Shown here: positions 1 to 8,893 of the stretch, piece by piece | Layout: every line of letters begins with the position of its first letter | How positions within the stretch are numbered: position 1 is the stretch's first letter | Assembly (NCBI GenBank): GCA_026413225.1 | Contig: JAPMTP010000074.1 | Span: forward strand, 42,501-106,500 | DNA length: 64,000 nucleotides | Source: Otis tarda | Taxonomy: Eukaryota > Chordata > Aves > Otidiformes > Otididae | Direction of reading: 5' to 3' | Translations under genes and position numbers: made by a program | Notes under the pieces: generated by a model | What the model was told of the DNA's origin: nothing | Database searches by the model: none | What the model saw: the letters and a program-made list of their open reading frames with translations, nothing else

Positions 1-156
1 ATGCCCCATCCCTGGAAATGTTCAAGGCCAGGCTGGATGAGGCTCTGAGCAACCTGATCTAGTCAGGGATGTCCCTGCTCTTGCAGGGGGGTTGGACTAG
101 ATGGCCTTTGAAGGTCCCTTCCAACTGTCACCATTCTATGATTCTATGATTCTCAC
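1..156 (+). mobile_element. CR1 LINE, 3' end
   Basis: This is the 3' terminus of a CR1 retrotransposon, cut by the left edge of the window. It carries the usual tail with GGTTGGACTAGATGGCC, the AGGTCCCTTCCAACTGT block, and terminal ATTCTATGATTCT octamer-type repeats. It directly abuts an LTR that runs the other way, so the CR1 probably inserted into that LTR. Confidence 0.9.
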
Positions 157-579
157 CACCCGATGTCCCAATGACCAATACAGCCCATCCCGAGCAGCGA
201 TCATGGAGACAAAACCCAGCGGTGAGCAAAGGAGCAAAAGGGAGCCAGCAAGGGAGAGGGGACGATGCCAGCAAAATGAGAGAGAGAAAAAATGGATGCA
301 GGAAGGCAGATACCCGCCCTGGCCAATGCTTATTTATATACTGAGCATGACGTTCATGGCATGGAACACTCTCTTTGGGTAATTTGGGTCAATTATTCTG
401 TCTGTCTTTCTCCCAGCTTCCTGCATCTGCAAATTAGCAAGATTTGGAAAGCAGGACGGTGTCCTTGGTCTCATTCACAACAACTCATATAATCATAGTG
501 TTTTATCAACATTCTTCACAATGAAATCCAAAACACACCAGCTACTGAGAGGAAAATTAACTCCATCCCTGCCAAAACA
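157..579 (-). mobile_element. ERV LTR fragment, reverse orientation
   Basis: Read on the minus strand it starts TGTTTTGGCAGGGATGGAG at 579 and closely parallels the LTR at 61272-61952, including the block around the start of the leader-like GGACATCGGGTGGTGAG segment. The 3' part is missing because the CR1 at 1-156 interrupts it. Its 5' edge lies inside an MROH exon, so the LTR insertion truncates that exon of copy A. Confidence 0.75.
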
Positions 580-2147
580 GACATTCTCCTCGTGTCCATT
601 AAGGCCCTGACAGTACACTCCACATATGACAGGCAAATGGGCAGCAACATCCTGGACGTGGCTGTGAGTGACCCTGACTCGTGGCTGATGGACGTAAGTG
701 CCCTGTGGCTGGCTTGCCCTGCTCGTGAGCGCTGTCCGGCCTTGTTCCTGCTGCCCTCCCTAACCCAGCTCTCCCAGGCATCTGAAACCACTTCAAGGCA
801 GCAGAGAGGGATGGGCAGGGCAGCAGTTTCAGCAGCAGCTGGGGAAAATGGCTGCGCTCCAGTGGCAGCACCATCCTCACCTGTGTCCCCTCCAGGTGCC
901 AAAGATCATGAGGTACATTTGCAGAAATGTGGAGTGCATCCACACAGAGCCAGGTCGGCGCAGCCTGGACTCACTGCTTCTTCTGACGGAGCAGCACCCA
1001 TGGGAAGCGGTCAGGAATCTGTTGGAGATCTCTCCAACATGTGGCAGGTACTGGCCCCAACAGCCTTCAGGGCTTGTTCCCTGTGGGGAGAGGGGCCCAG
1101 AGACTCTCTGGCTGCCAGATCCACAGAAAATTACAGGACATCCTCAAGGAGCAGGGCCCTCTATCCCACCACCCTTCCCAGCCCTGGTGTGTCGGGCAGG
1201 CCCGCAGCAGCCAAAGCTGGCCAAGGCAGAACCTACCACAACACTCCTCCCTGCCCCACGGGGAACACCACCTTAGCCCCCTCCTGCCTGCCTCGGCAAG
1301 GCCCCGGGCACCCCAAGTGAGCGGGGTGGGCAAGGCAAGGCGCGCAGCAGCATCTGGGTCTGAGGCAGCCTTGCTGACAAAGAACTCTGGGTCTGCAGGG
1401 CTGCCCTGGTCATGTGGGAGGTGATGAACTCTGTGCCTTCGGCCTTTTGGAGCATCTTGACAGAGCTGCTCAACATGCTCCAGGACCAGCAGCTGACCAA
1501 GGTATTCAGCTGTGCCGTGGAGGACGCCTGCATCCTTTTCGTGGCTGTGAGTGACCATGCTCCTCTTCAGGGTTGTGCGTGCTTGCCTGCCTGCCGCTTC
1601 TGTCTGCCTCCAAATGGCCACCTCCTCCAGCCCCTGCAGGCACAGCCCCTTAGGGTCAGCAGGGACCTGCCCAGCACCAGCCAGACCCTGTACCAGACAC
1701 CCCAAGCTGTTTTGTCCCCGGTGAAGAAACACAAAGCCTGCACCTGCCTGGGCGGCACTCCTCTTCCCCACTGCCTGCATCTCTCTGCCCGCCTCTGCAT
1801 CCTGGAAATCTGGGGCAGGGGCAGAGAAAGGGGCAGAAGCCAGAGTCAGGCCAGTTGCTGGGCCTGGGGCAGAGGCATGGCTTCTGCACAGGCTGGGAGG
1901 GCTTCAGGTCTAGGGAGAAGAGACGCTTGCCAGTGCCCGCGTGTCGTGCCTCCTTTGTGCTAGCATGGTGGGGGGGAGCCCTGGGGGCTCTGCTGATCTC
2001 TCACTGCTGTCTTTGTTTTAGCTGCTGGCCTGCCCTGACATTGAAACAGAGGAGATTGCTGCCTGTACAAAGCCCAGAGGCACCTGAGGCATCCAAGCCT
2101 GGTTATGCTCTCGCTGGTGCTCAGGGCCCTCGTCATGCTTTCCAACT

Positions 2148-2220
2148 GTCGTAGTTCAGCCCCGATCAGGACCAGACTACGCAGTCTCTCTCACCCTCCA
2201 AGAGGGGTCTCTCTCACCCT
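2148..2220 (-). mobile_element. LTR 3'-end remnant
   Basis: About 70 bp beginning TGTCGTAGTTCAGCCCCGATC match, in reverse, the extreme 3' end of the solo LTR at 26099-26545 (which ends in GGGGCTGAACTAGGACA). It replaces the end of exon 13, all of exon 14 and the flanking introns of the copy-A MROH pseudogene, so it marks a deletion or recombination scar. Confidence 0.65.
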
Positions 2221-2312
2221 CCCTACCAGGGGTCCAGCCAAGTGCGGGAGCTCTCCATCAGTCTCTTCGGAGACACGCTGAAGACTGTGGCGTGGAGAAA
2301 AAAGAAAAAGAT

Positions 2313-2791
2313 AGAACGTTTCCAGGGATGGGGCCTCCACCACCTCTCTGGGCAACCTGTTCCAGTGTTCTACAACTCACATTGCGAAAAATTTTTTCCT
2401 AATTTCCAATCTAAATCTACCCCCCTCTATTTTAAAACCATTACCCCTCGTCCTATTGCAACAGGCCCTACTGAACAGCCTCTCCCCATCTTTCCTGCAG
2501 CCCCCTTGAGGTACTGGAAGACCGCTATCAGGTCTCCCCGGAGCCTCCTCTTCTCCAGGCTGAACAGCCCCAACTCTCTCAGCCTGTCCTCATAGGAGAG
2601 GTGCTCCAACCCTTTTATCATCCTTGTGGCCTCCTCTGGACCCTCTCCAACTGGTCCATGTCCTTCTTGTGTTGGGGGCTCCAGAACTGGACACAGTACT
2701 TCAGGTGGGGTCTCACCAGGGCAGAGTAGAGGGGCAGAATCACCTCCCTCGACCTGCTGGCCACGCTCCTCTTGATGCAGCCCAGGATGCG
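2313..2791 (-). mobile_element. CR1 fragment inserted in an MROH exon
   Basis: A reverse-oriented CR1 piece covers the central/3' region (the equivalent of GGAGAAGAGGAGGCTC and the ATTCTGCCCCTCTACTC block). It lies exactly inside the exon that is uninterrupted at 42058-42213. The flanks repeat AAAGAT (2307-2312 and 2792-2797). Unlike a canonical CR1 insertion it lacks the 3' tail with the octamer repeats, so it is truncated at both ends. Confidence 0.85.
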
Positions 2792-2870
2792 AAAGATGAA
2801 GAAAGAAGTGCAGAGCGTCCTGCTCCCGCTGTTCCTCCACATGAACGACCAGATCGGGAGCGTGGCCAAG

Positions 2871-3389
2871 GTGCAGTGACCAGCAACCCGTAGCGTGGGG
2901 GTGGGCGTGCTGACCCCACGGGGGTGCCCTGGAATAAGGGGCAAAGGCTGCTGGACGTCACGGGCTGGGAATGTGTGTCACCTCATTCCCTGCACTGGTC
3001 CCACCACTGCCTTCCTCCTTCCCCCTGCTGCCTGCTGCAGAGGTGGAGGGGGAGCTGCCCTTGCGAAGCAGGGGCAGCTCCTTCCTTTTTTTTAAGGAAG
3101 CTGGAACAAGAAGCCTTCCATAGGGCCCACCTTGACTGTGCTGAGCAGACAGCATCATCGCTGGCCTCTGTTGCTGCCTGCAGGACAGCACTCCCAGACG
3201 CAGGGTGTCCTTGCAACAAAGCCCCAGCTATCCCGCTAGACCACAAAACCCGCAAGGGAGGAGGAGAGAAGCTTTAGCCCAACCCATCCCCCCTGACACA
3301 CCTCAGGGCAGGAAAAGGCACCTGTGCTCTGCCAAGCTGGCAAGTTGTCATCTGTCCTGGCATCGAAATCATCTCTTGTACTGGGGAGC
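2871..3389 (+). other. Duplicated 3' flank of the MROH gene, internally deleted
   Basis: 2871 to about 3070 matches 42214 to about 42420 of the intact copy. About 3090-3380 matches about 44760-45200, which is the 3' flank of the intact gene. Roughly 2.3 kb, holding the equivalents of exons 16-19, is missing between the two blocks. This is direct evidence that copy A and the intact gene arose by segmental duplication, followed by loss of the 3' coding exons in copy A. Confidence 0.75.
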
Positions 3390-3828
3390 TGTCCTGGTTT
3401 TGGCTGGAATAGAGTTAGTTTTCTTCATAGTAGCTGGTGTGGGGCTATGTTTAGGATTTGTGCTGAAAGCAGTGTTGATATTCCATACCATCCGACGTCA
3501 CACACAGCAATAAAACCAGGAGGGAGGCTGGCGGGGAGGTCGCTGATCAGGGACAGGCTGGGCATTGGTCTGCTGGTGGTGAGCAATTGTTTTCATTTGC
3601 ATCACTTGTCTTTCTTGAGTTTTAGTTGTCTCTCTTTGTTATTTTCTTTTTCATTACCAGTTTTTAATATTATTACTCCTTTGATTTATTTTACTTACTA
3701 AAATGTTTTGGTCTCAGTCCATGAGTTTTCTCACTTTTACCCTTCCGATTCTGTCCCCTCATTACACCAGAGGGAGTGAGCAACCAGTTGTGTGGTACTC
3801 AGTTACTGACTGGAGTTAAACCTCAACA
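3390..3828 (+). mobile_element. Solo LTR
   Basis: About 440 bp bounded by TGTCCTGGTTTTGGC and ...CTCAACA, with the TG...CA ends expected of an LTR. It is AT-rich compared with its surroundings. The start resembles the avian LTR starts at 21797, 26099 and 61272. No internal retroviral sequence follows and no clear target duplication is visible, so the right boundary is approximate. Confidence 0.6.
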
Positions 3829-4109
3829 GTCCTTTCTCCATTCCTTATTCCACGCCATTTACGTCAGGCTCAGATCTCTACTATACAGCCCATCCTCATG
3901 AACCACCACTCTCCTCCCCATCCTTTGACACAACACACAGGTATCATTCCCTCAGTCTGTGGACCGCCCCTGTCCAGTGTCCCTAAAATGCCCAGAAAGT
4001 GTCCATTGCGTTCAGTTGGTCCCTGGCGTTGGGCTCCACGTGCTCTGGCGGTCACTCAGGACAGCAGAGGTGGTGCCCGGCGCGGAGCCATTGAGCACCA
4101 AAGCCAGCT
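3829..4109. other. Intergenic, nothing identified
   Basis: Roughly 280 bp of unique-looking sequence between a solo LTR and the promoter-like module. I see no open frame with coding character and no recognisable repeat. Confidence 0.5.
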
Positions 4110-4310
4110 CAGGTCGGAACCAAGAGGTTCCCCTCGTTTCCAGGGCCCAAAGCACCATTTGTAGCACCAGCCCGTCCTGTCAGTGCCCACCGCCCCACTT
4201 TTAGGGCCAAAATCCTCACTATTCGGGTCCCAACCCATCTGTTCTGACCCCCGGCCTTTTCTGGGGGCCCAAATTCCATCCTGAGGGCCTAAACCCGGGA
4301 GGCCCAGCCC
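4110..4310 (+). repeat. Degenerate short repeats, TTTTAGGGCCCAAAGC type
   Basis: Imperfect units of roughly 25-35 bp, each with a T-rich half (TTTTAGGG, TTTCTGGGG) followed by CCAAAGC- or CCAAAAT-like sequence. The same repeat family, including the block GTTCCCCTC...GTAGCACC, recurs at 33.86-34.31 kb in the same orientation and at 28.2-28.7 kb reversed. Confidence 0.6.
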
Positions 4311-4323
4311 GTTGCCTGGCAAC
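4311..4323. promoter_or_regulatory. RFX X-box palindrome
   Basis: GTTGCCTGGCAAC is a perfect inverted repeat matching the X-box half-site pattern (GTYNCC N0-3 RGNAAC) bound by RFX-family factors, which drive ciliary and testis genes. It sits immediately upstream of four CCAAT boxes. An identical 13-mer occurs at 52770-52782 in a paralogous module. Confidence 0.6.
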
Positions 4324-4339
4324 GCCCGCCCAGAAGTCA

Positions 4340-4600
4340 GGGGGGCGCCAGTGGGCCCAGGACAGCCAATGGCATTTGAGTAGGCGGGGCCAAGGCACAT
4401 GAGTGACAGTGAGCAAAGAGCCAATCCCAGGAAACATTGCCTCAGGGCAGGGCGGGCACTGTGCCTGCAGAGAGTGACAGCCCAGGCCGCCAATCAGATG
4501 GAGGCCGAGCCCTGCACCACAGCAGCCTGACTGCCCAGGAGGCCAATCAGAGGCAGCATCAGCTCAGAGGAGGAGACTGACAGCCCTCTTGACCTATGCC
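4340..4600 (+). promoter_or_regulatory. CCAAT-box (NF-Y-like) promoter module 1
   Basis: CCAAT boxes in the same orientation start at 4366, 4421, 4490 and 4543, spaced about 55, 69 and 53 bp, in GC-rich sequence with GGGCGGGC boxes. The module matches 52.77-53.15 kb. It has no TATA box. A transcript start around 4580-4620 with a possible donor (AAGGTGGGC at about 4620) is conceivable, but no downstream coding exon is evident. Confidence 0.55.
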
Positions 4601-5186
4601 GTGAAGATCAAGTTGAGAGGAAGGTGGGCTCAGCTGGCGGCCGGGCCAAGTTTCGGTGTGGTGTGCGCGGGGGTGCCCCGCAGCTGAGCAGCCCCTGGCC
4701 CAGCCCCGAGGCTCCTCTGAATCCCTTGCACCCTGCCCCCTCTTTCCCTTTTCTGCCCTCAGGTCGCCCCCGTGTTCTGGGACCCTCCGTCTGCGTGGGA
4801 GCCAGCGCCTCAGAGAGAATCGGTGTCCCGTGGCCTGGGCACTGCACAGCAGCCGTGGGCCACTGGGCTTCTCGACGCCATCGCTGCAGGCATCCGACCG
4901 ATGGTGACAAGGACGAGACGGTGAGGCTTACGGGATGACAGTGGGGCGGAACAGGATGGGTGAGGTGTGCTGCTTGGCGTGGGGCAGCCCCCCATCACCT
5001 CACCCGCATCTCCTGCCTGCAGGCCAAGCCACCCCACAGCAGCCTGCAGGGTGGTGAGGAGGGGGAGGACGTAGCTGCCTTCCAGCATCTCCCCCCTGAG
5101 ACGAGGAGTTGAGTAGGAGGGAATTGTGGGGCTGGGCTCTCCAGTTCAAAGGAGTGGGGGGCCCAGGGTTGAGGCTCTCTTCTCCT
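4601..5186. other. GC-rich region downstream of promoter module, no gene recognised
   Basis: GC-rich sequence with splice-like motifs (for example the GTCGCCCCCGTG stretch following CTGCCCTCAG at about 4762) but no frame I can assign to a family. It may hold non-coding exons driven by the CCAAT/X-box module. It ends at a CR1. Confidence 0.35.
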
Positions 5187-5757
5187 CTCTCTCCACAGCT
5201 ACTGCACATCATCTGTCCAGCTCTAGAGCCATGCACTGCCCAGCTCTGGAGCCCCCAGCATCAAAAGGATGTGGACCTGTTGGAGCAAGTCCAGAGGGTG
5301 CCACAAAAATTATAAGAGTGCTGGAGCAGCTCTCCTGTAAGGCCAGGCTGAGAGAGTTGGGGCTGTTCAGCCTGGAGAAGAGGAGGCTCTGGGGAGACCT
5401 TATAGCGATCTTCCAGTTCCTAAAGGGGGCTGCAGGAATGACGGGGAGAAACTTTTCAGCAGGGCCTGTTGTGAAAGGACAAGGAGTAATGGTTTTAAAA
5501 TAGAGGGAGGTAGATTCAGACTAGACATCAGGAAGAATTTTTTTACACTGAGGGTGGTGGAACACCGGCACAGATTGCCCAGAGAGGTGGTGAATGCTCT
5601 GTCCCTGGAAACATTCCAGGCCAGATTGGCCGGGGCTCTGAGCAACCTGATCCGGTTGGAGATGTCCCTGCTTCTTGCTGAGGGGTTGGACTAGATGGCC
5701 TTTGAAGGTCCCTTCCAACCCTAACCGTTCTGTGATTCTATGATTTTGTCTTTGCAG
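5187..5757 (+). mobile_element. CR1 LINE, 5'-truncated, with 3' end
   Basis: A typical 5'-truncated CR1 with the 3' region (CTGTTCAGCCTGGAGAAG, GATTGCCCAGAGAGGTGGTG, GGTTGGACTAGATGGCC, AGGTCCCTTCCAACCC) and the terminal TTCTGTGATTCTATGATT repeats. The open stretch over this region is CR1 sequence, not a host gene. Confidence 0.95.
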
Positions 5758-6328
5758 CAGGAAGAAGAAAGAGAATTTACTGTGTACACTGAAGCAAAAT
5801 TCATCCACTGGTCTGTGCTCCTACAAGAAAAGCTGGGTGTAGTGTTTTGCAGTGCAAAGTGTGCCAATATGTCCCCAGCCTTTCCGTCTGCAGCGCCGTC
5901 GGTTGGTGTCAGACCAGGCCAGAGGCCGCTGCTGCTGCTTCCGCCCCAGGGAGGTGGGGTCCCTTGAAATGAGAGCGCTGGCGTGTGGGCAGTGCCAGCC
6001 ACGGCGCCTGTGGGGACACGGAGCTGTGCCTGTGGCTGAAACGGCCGCTTCTGCCAAGCTCGTGGGCCCCGAAGGGCCCCTCTGGGCCTGGATTTGTGCT
6101 GTGGAGCCGTCTGAATTCTCCAGGTCCTGGCCCAGCTGCCCTTGTGTGAAGCCCTGCCTTGTGCCTATGGATCCTTTGGCGGGATGGCCCTGGCCCATGT
6201 CATGAGCCAGGTGGAGTTCCCAGGGGAATACTGCTGCCCTGAAGAGAAGAGGTGAAGGTGCTTCTCTCTGCTGCTGATGTAGCTCACGGCCAGAAAGACT
6301 GACCTGCCTCAAGCTGCTGCAACATCTG
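5758..6328. other. Intergenic, nothing identified
   Basis: About 570 bp between a CR1 and an LTR. A short plus frame from about 5750 has an acidic start (QEEEREF) but no recognisable domain or clear splice structure. Confidence 0.4.
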
Positions 6329-7446
6329 TGTCGTAGTTCAGCCCCGCTCACGACCAGACTACGCAGTCTCTCTCTCTCGCTCCCCCCACCCTCCCAGAGA
6401 ACAGGGAGAGATGATATAAGGAAAAACGGCTCGAGGTTTGAGATAAGGACAGGGAGAAATCCTTAAAGTTACCGTCACGGGCAAAACAGACTCGACTTGG
6501 GGAAAACTATTCATTTATTTCTAAAACAGCAGGAGAATGAGACAGGGAACAAGATAACCTCCCTCCACCCCTCCCTCTTCCCGGGCTTAACATGATCTCT
6601 ACATCCTTCCCCTCCCGAGCGGCACAGGGGGGAAAAAGGGAATGGGGGTCGCAGTCAGTTCATCACGCGTTGTTTCACTCCGCTGTGTCATTGTCGGGGG
6701 AAGAACTCCTCACATTCCTCCTCTGCTCCAGCGTGGGGTCCCTCCCACGGGCCACAGTCCTTCGTGGAACTGCTCCGGCGTGGGTCATCTCTTCCACGGG
6801 GTGCAGTCCCTCCAGAACAGCTGTCCCAGCAGGGCCTCCACCTGCTCCGGCGTGGGGTCCTCCACGGGCTGCAGGTGAATCTCTGCCCCTCCGTGGGCTC
6901 CACGGGCTGCAGGGGGACAACCTGCTCCACCATGGTCTTCACCACAAGCTGCAGGGGAATCTTGGCCAGGAGCCGCGTTACTCCTCCCCCTCCTTCTTCA
7001 CTGACCTTGGCGTCTGCAGCCGTTCCTCACAACAGGCTGGCAGACGCCTCTCAGGATCCTTTTTACATCTTGTTCACTTCTCATCTCCTCTCCACTTCTC
7101 GCAGCCGGGCCGGACCGAGTCGGGCCCAGTCGGCTGCCCAGCGGGAGGCCAGAGGGTGAGGCCTGCAAGGCCCACAAGGCTCGCGCCTCCCCCTCTCTGC
7201 CCCCGCTCAGCTGCTTCACATCTTCTCCTCTCCTTCTCTTTTTTTTTTTTTTTTCTGTTTTCCCCGACTTAAATACGTTATCGCAGAGGCGTTATCACAG
7301 GACATTCTGCTACCAATCGGCTCGGCCTTGGCCAGCAGCGGGTCCGCCCTAGGCCCGGCCGAGTCCACTGAACAAAGGGGAAACTTCCAGCAGTTTCCTA
7401 CAGAAGCTGCCACCTTAGCGCCCCCCCCCTAAACAAAACCACGACA
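6329..7446 (-). mobile_element. Long (1.1-kb) avian ERV LTR, probably solo
   Basis: It is bounded by TGTCGTAGTTCAGCC and ...AAACCACGACA, giving TG...CA ends in either reading. The reverse orientation is inferred because the GGGGCTGAACTACGACA end is the 3' end of related LTRs. Inside, 6700-6960 holds imperfect GC-rich direct repeats of the CTGCTCCGGCGTGGGTC / CACGGGCTGCAGG type. A poly-T run lies at about 7240. No internal retroviral coding sequence is attached. Confidence 0.8.
6700..6960. repeat. GC-rich direct repeats inside the LTR
   Basis: At least five imperfect copies of a roughly 40-50 bp unit with the shared words GTGGGGTCCTCCACGGG, GGGCTGCAGG and CCTGCTCC. They are absent from the shorter LTR copy at 60175-60597, which keeps only the part of this LTR beyond the repeats. 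Confidence 0.7.
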
Positions 7447-7685
7447 GCCGTAATGACAGATACTGTCGCTTTAAAGCAAAAAAGCCTCCCTGACCTCCAC
7501 CTAAAAGTTGAATGGAAAAAACATTAAAGCCTTGGGGCTTGCTTGGAGCTAGCAAATGCCTCTGAAACGTTAACCCTGGTAGCATATTTTAAAAATGTAT
7601 AATGCCCATGAGCTTGGTGTCTGCTTTTCCTCTCTGCCTGCAGTGATTTACGCAGTGAGAGGGGGCAGGGGGGTTAAAGCAGAAT
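7447..7685. other. Unannotated spacer
   Basis: AT-richer spacer between the LTR and the telomere-like tract. No frame or repeat was recognised. Confidence 0.4.
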
Positions 7686-7785
7686 CCTAACCCTTACACT
7701 AACCCTAACCCTAATGAACCTAGCCCTAACGATCCTAACCCCTAACCCTTAATCCTAACCGTAATGACCCTAATCCTCCTTATCT
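7686..7785 (-). repeat. Degenerate interstitial telomere tract (CCCTAA)n
   Basis: About 100 bp with repeated CCTAACCCT, CTAACCCTAACCCTAA and ATCCTAACC words, many with one-base changes or spacing shifts. This is the C-rich telomere strand read 5' to 3' on plus. It is too diverged and short to be a chromosome end and indicates an old interstitial telomeric sequence. Confidence 0.85.
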
Positions 7786-8580
7786 AATTGACAACTAACT
7801 TGTTTAACATTGTTTCGTTACAGATCAAGTGAACAAAGAATGGAGGGGCTCTGGACAGGTGAAGGGAATGATGTCGGGAAAGGAAGAAAATGTTCACTGA
7901 GCTCATCCTGGGACGAAGGGGAATCTGCATGGGAAAGGAAGAACCAAGATCAGCAAAGAGTCACATGGCAGACATGGCCCTGAAAGAGCAGGGTGATGCC
8001 GTAGATCTGCTGAACAAAGAAACACTGAGACAGGGTCAAGGAGAGCAGACCTGCTGAAGAAGCCCAAGCAGATAAGGAGGGAACCGGAGCATGAAAACGT
8101 TTATTGAACTAAGGGGATGTATATGCCTGCAGGAGCGTAACATCGATAAAGGTTGTGAACAGTCAGCGACATCGCACTCGTTAGTGTCCTCAAAGTGAGC
8201 TCTCTCATTAGAACAGGAAGACCACACCTCCAGTGCTAAAATCGCCCCCTCCTCAGAGAGAGACCCCTACTCACCCAGCACACGTAGTACACTGAAGAAG
8301 CATTGTGTCTTTAAACTAACATAAGAAAAAAGTAACCAATTCTCGTCAAGAAGGTGTGAGCAAAAGGCAGAGCTGCTACTCTCAATCGTGCAAATATCTA
8401 ACGCGATGGTAACCAGGTGTGCTAGTTTGTGGATTTACCACCCAGCACCCATCTCTGCGCAGAAATGAAATAAACAAATATCTCAACTCCGTGTGGGATC
8501 GGCTCTCTGCACACCGGGTAAAGAACCCAGATTTGGGAAACAGAGAGACGCTCTGAGCCGCGCTGTCTGGCCTCTCCCCA
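7786..8580. other. Intergenic, possible LTR-like end
   Basis: No gene was recognised. 8280-8530 contains an AATAAA (about 8469) followed by a CTCCGTGTGGGATCGGCTC block, reminiscent of an LTR R-U5 segment, but I could not find matching termini or a second copy in the window. Confidence 0.3.
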
Positions 8581-8581
8581 G

Positions 8582-8893
8582 GCACGTCAGCGGGCAAGGG
8601 CAAGACGCACATCACGCTCTGCGACTTGGTCTCCGCCTGGGACTCGCTGAGCCCGACCCAGAAGAAGAGCCCAAAGCAGTGGTACCAGATGGGCTACGAG
8701 TGCAAGGGGAGCGGCCGGGCTGCCCCCGAGCAGACGTGGACTCCATGGCGAGATGCTGTTCCCCATCTTTTCAGGATGATGCTGTGCCGGGCGGGCAGCG
8801 TGTGGCCAGGGATGCGGGAAGGATGGCCAGGCCTCCATCTCTCTCTGGGAACCGAGGCCAGCCCTGGCACCCTCGACATCAAGGCCTCCTAGG
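8582..8893 (+). other. Candidate coding exon, unrecognised
   Basis: An AG acceptor after a pyrimidine tract (CTCTCCCCAG, about 8572-8581) opens a plus frame that runs to a TAG at about 8891. The first 45 residues look protein-like (Lys/Trp/Tyr-rich, with [16 protein letters not shown]); the rest resembles read-through. There is no clear donor at the change of character. I do not recognise the family. It could be one exon of a neighbouring gene or a pseudogene remnant. Confidence 0.3.

Larger units (their letters stand above)
580..2870 (+). pseudogene. MROH-like pseudogene (copy A), partial
   Basis: This is a partial paralogue of the intact MROH gene at 34.7-44.7 kb. Exon equivalents in order: end of exon 10 (580-699, donor GTAAGT), exon 11 (896-1047), exon 12 (1399-1546, frame open), the start of exon 13 (about 2022-2147) and exon 15 (2230-2312 plus 2792-2870). 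Exon 14 is absent. Exon 13 reads into a TGA after a frameshift relative to the intact copy and then runs into LTR sequence. Exon 15 is split by a CR1 fragment. The 5' side is cut by an LTR at 579. Exons 1-9 are not in the window. Introns are short and GC-rich like those of the intact gene. Several independent breaks make a functional protein very unlikely, although individual exons keep splice sites. Confidence 0.85.

Noticed and set aside
592-1320. Open frame of 242 codons at the start of the window
   Set aside because: It reads through introns of the MROH pseudogene; only exons at 580-699 and 896-1047 correspond to real coding sequence.
3390-3513. Small membrane-protein-like frame (hydrophobic GIELVFFIVAGVGLCLGFVL)
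   Set aside because: The hydrophobic stretch is encoded by the LTR start (TGTCCTGGTTTTGGC); the same artefact appears in other LTR copies.
5126-5503. Open frame with [16 protein letters not shown]
   Set aside because: This is CR1 3' region read through, not a host protein.
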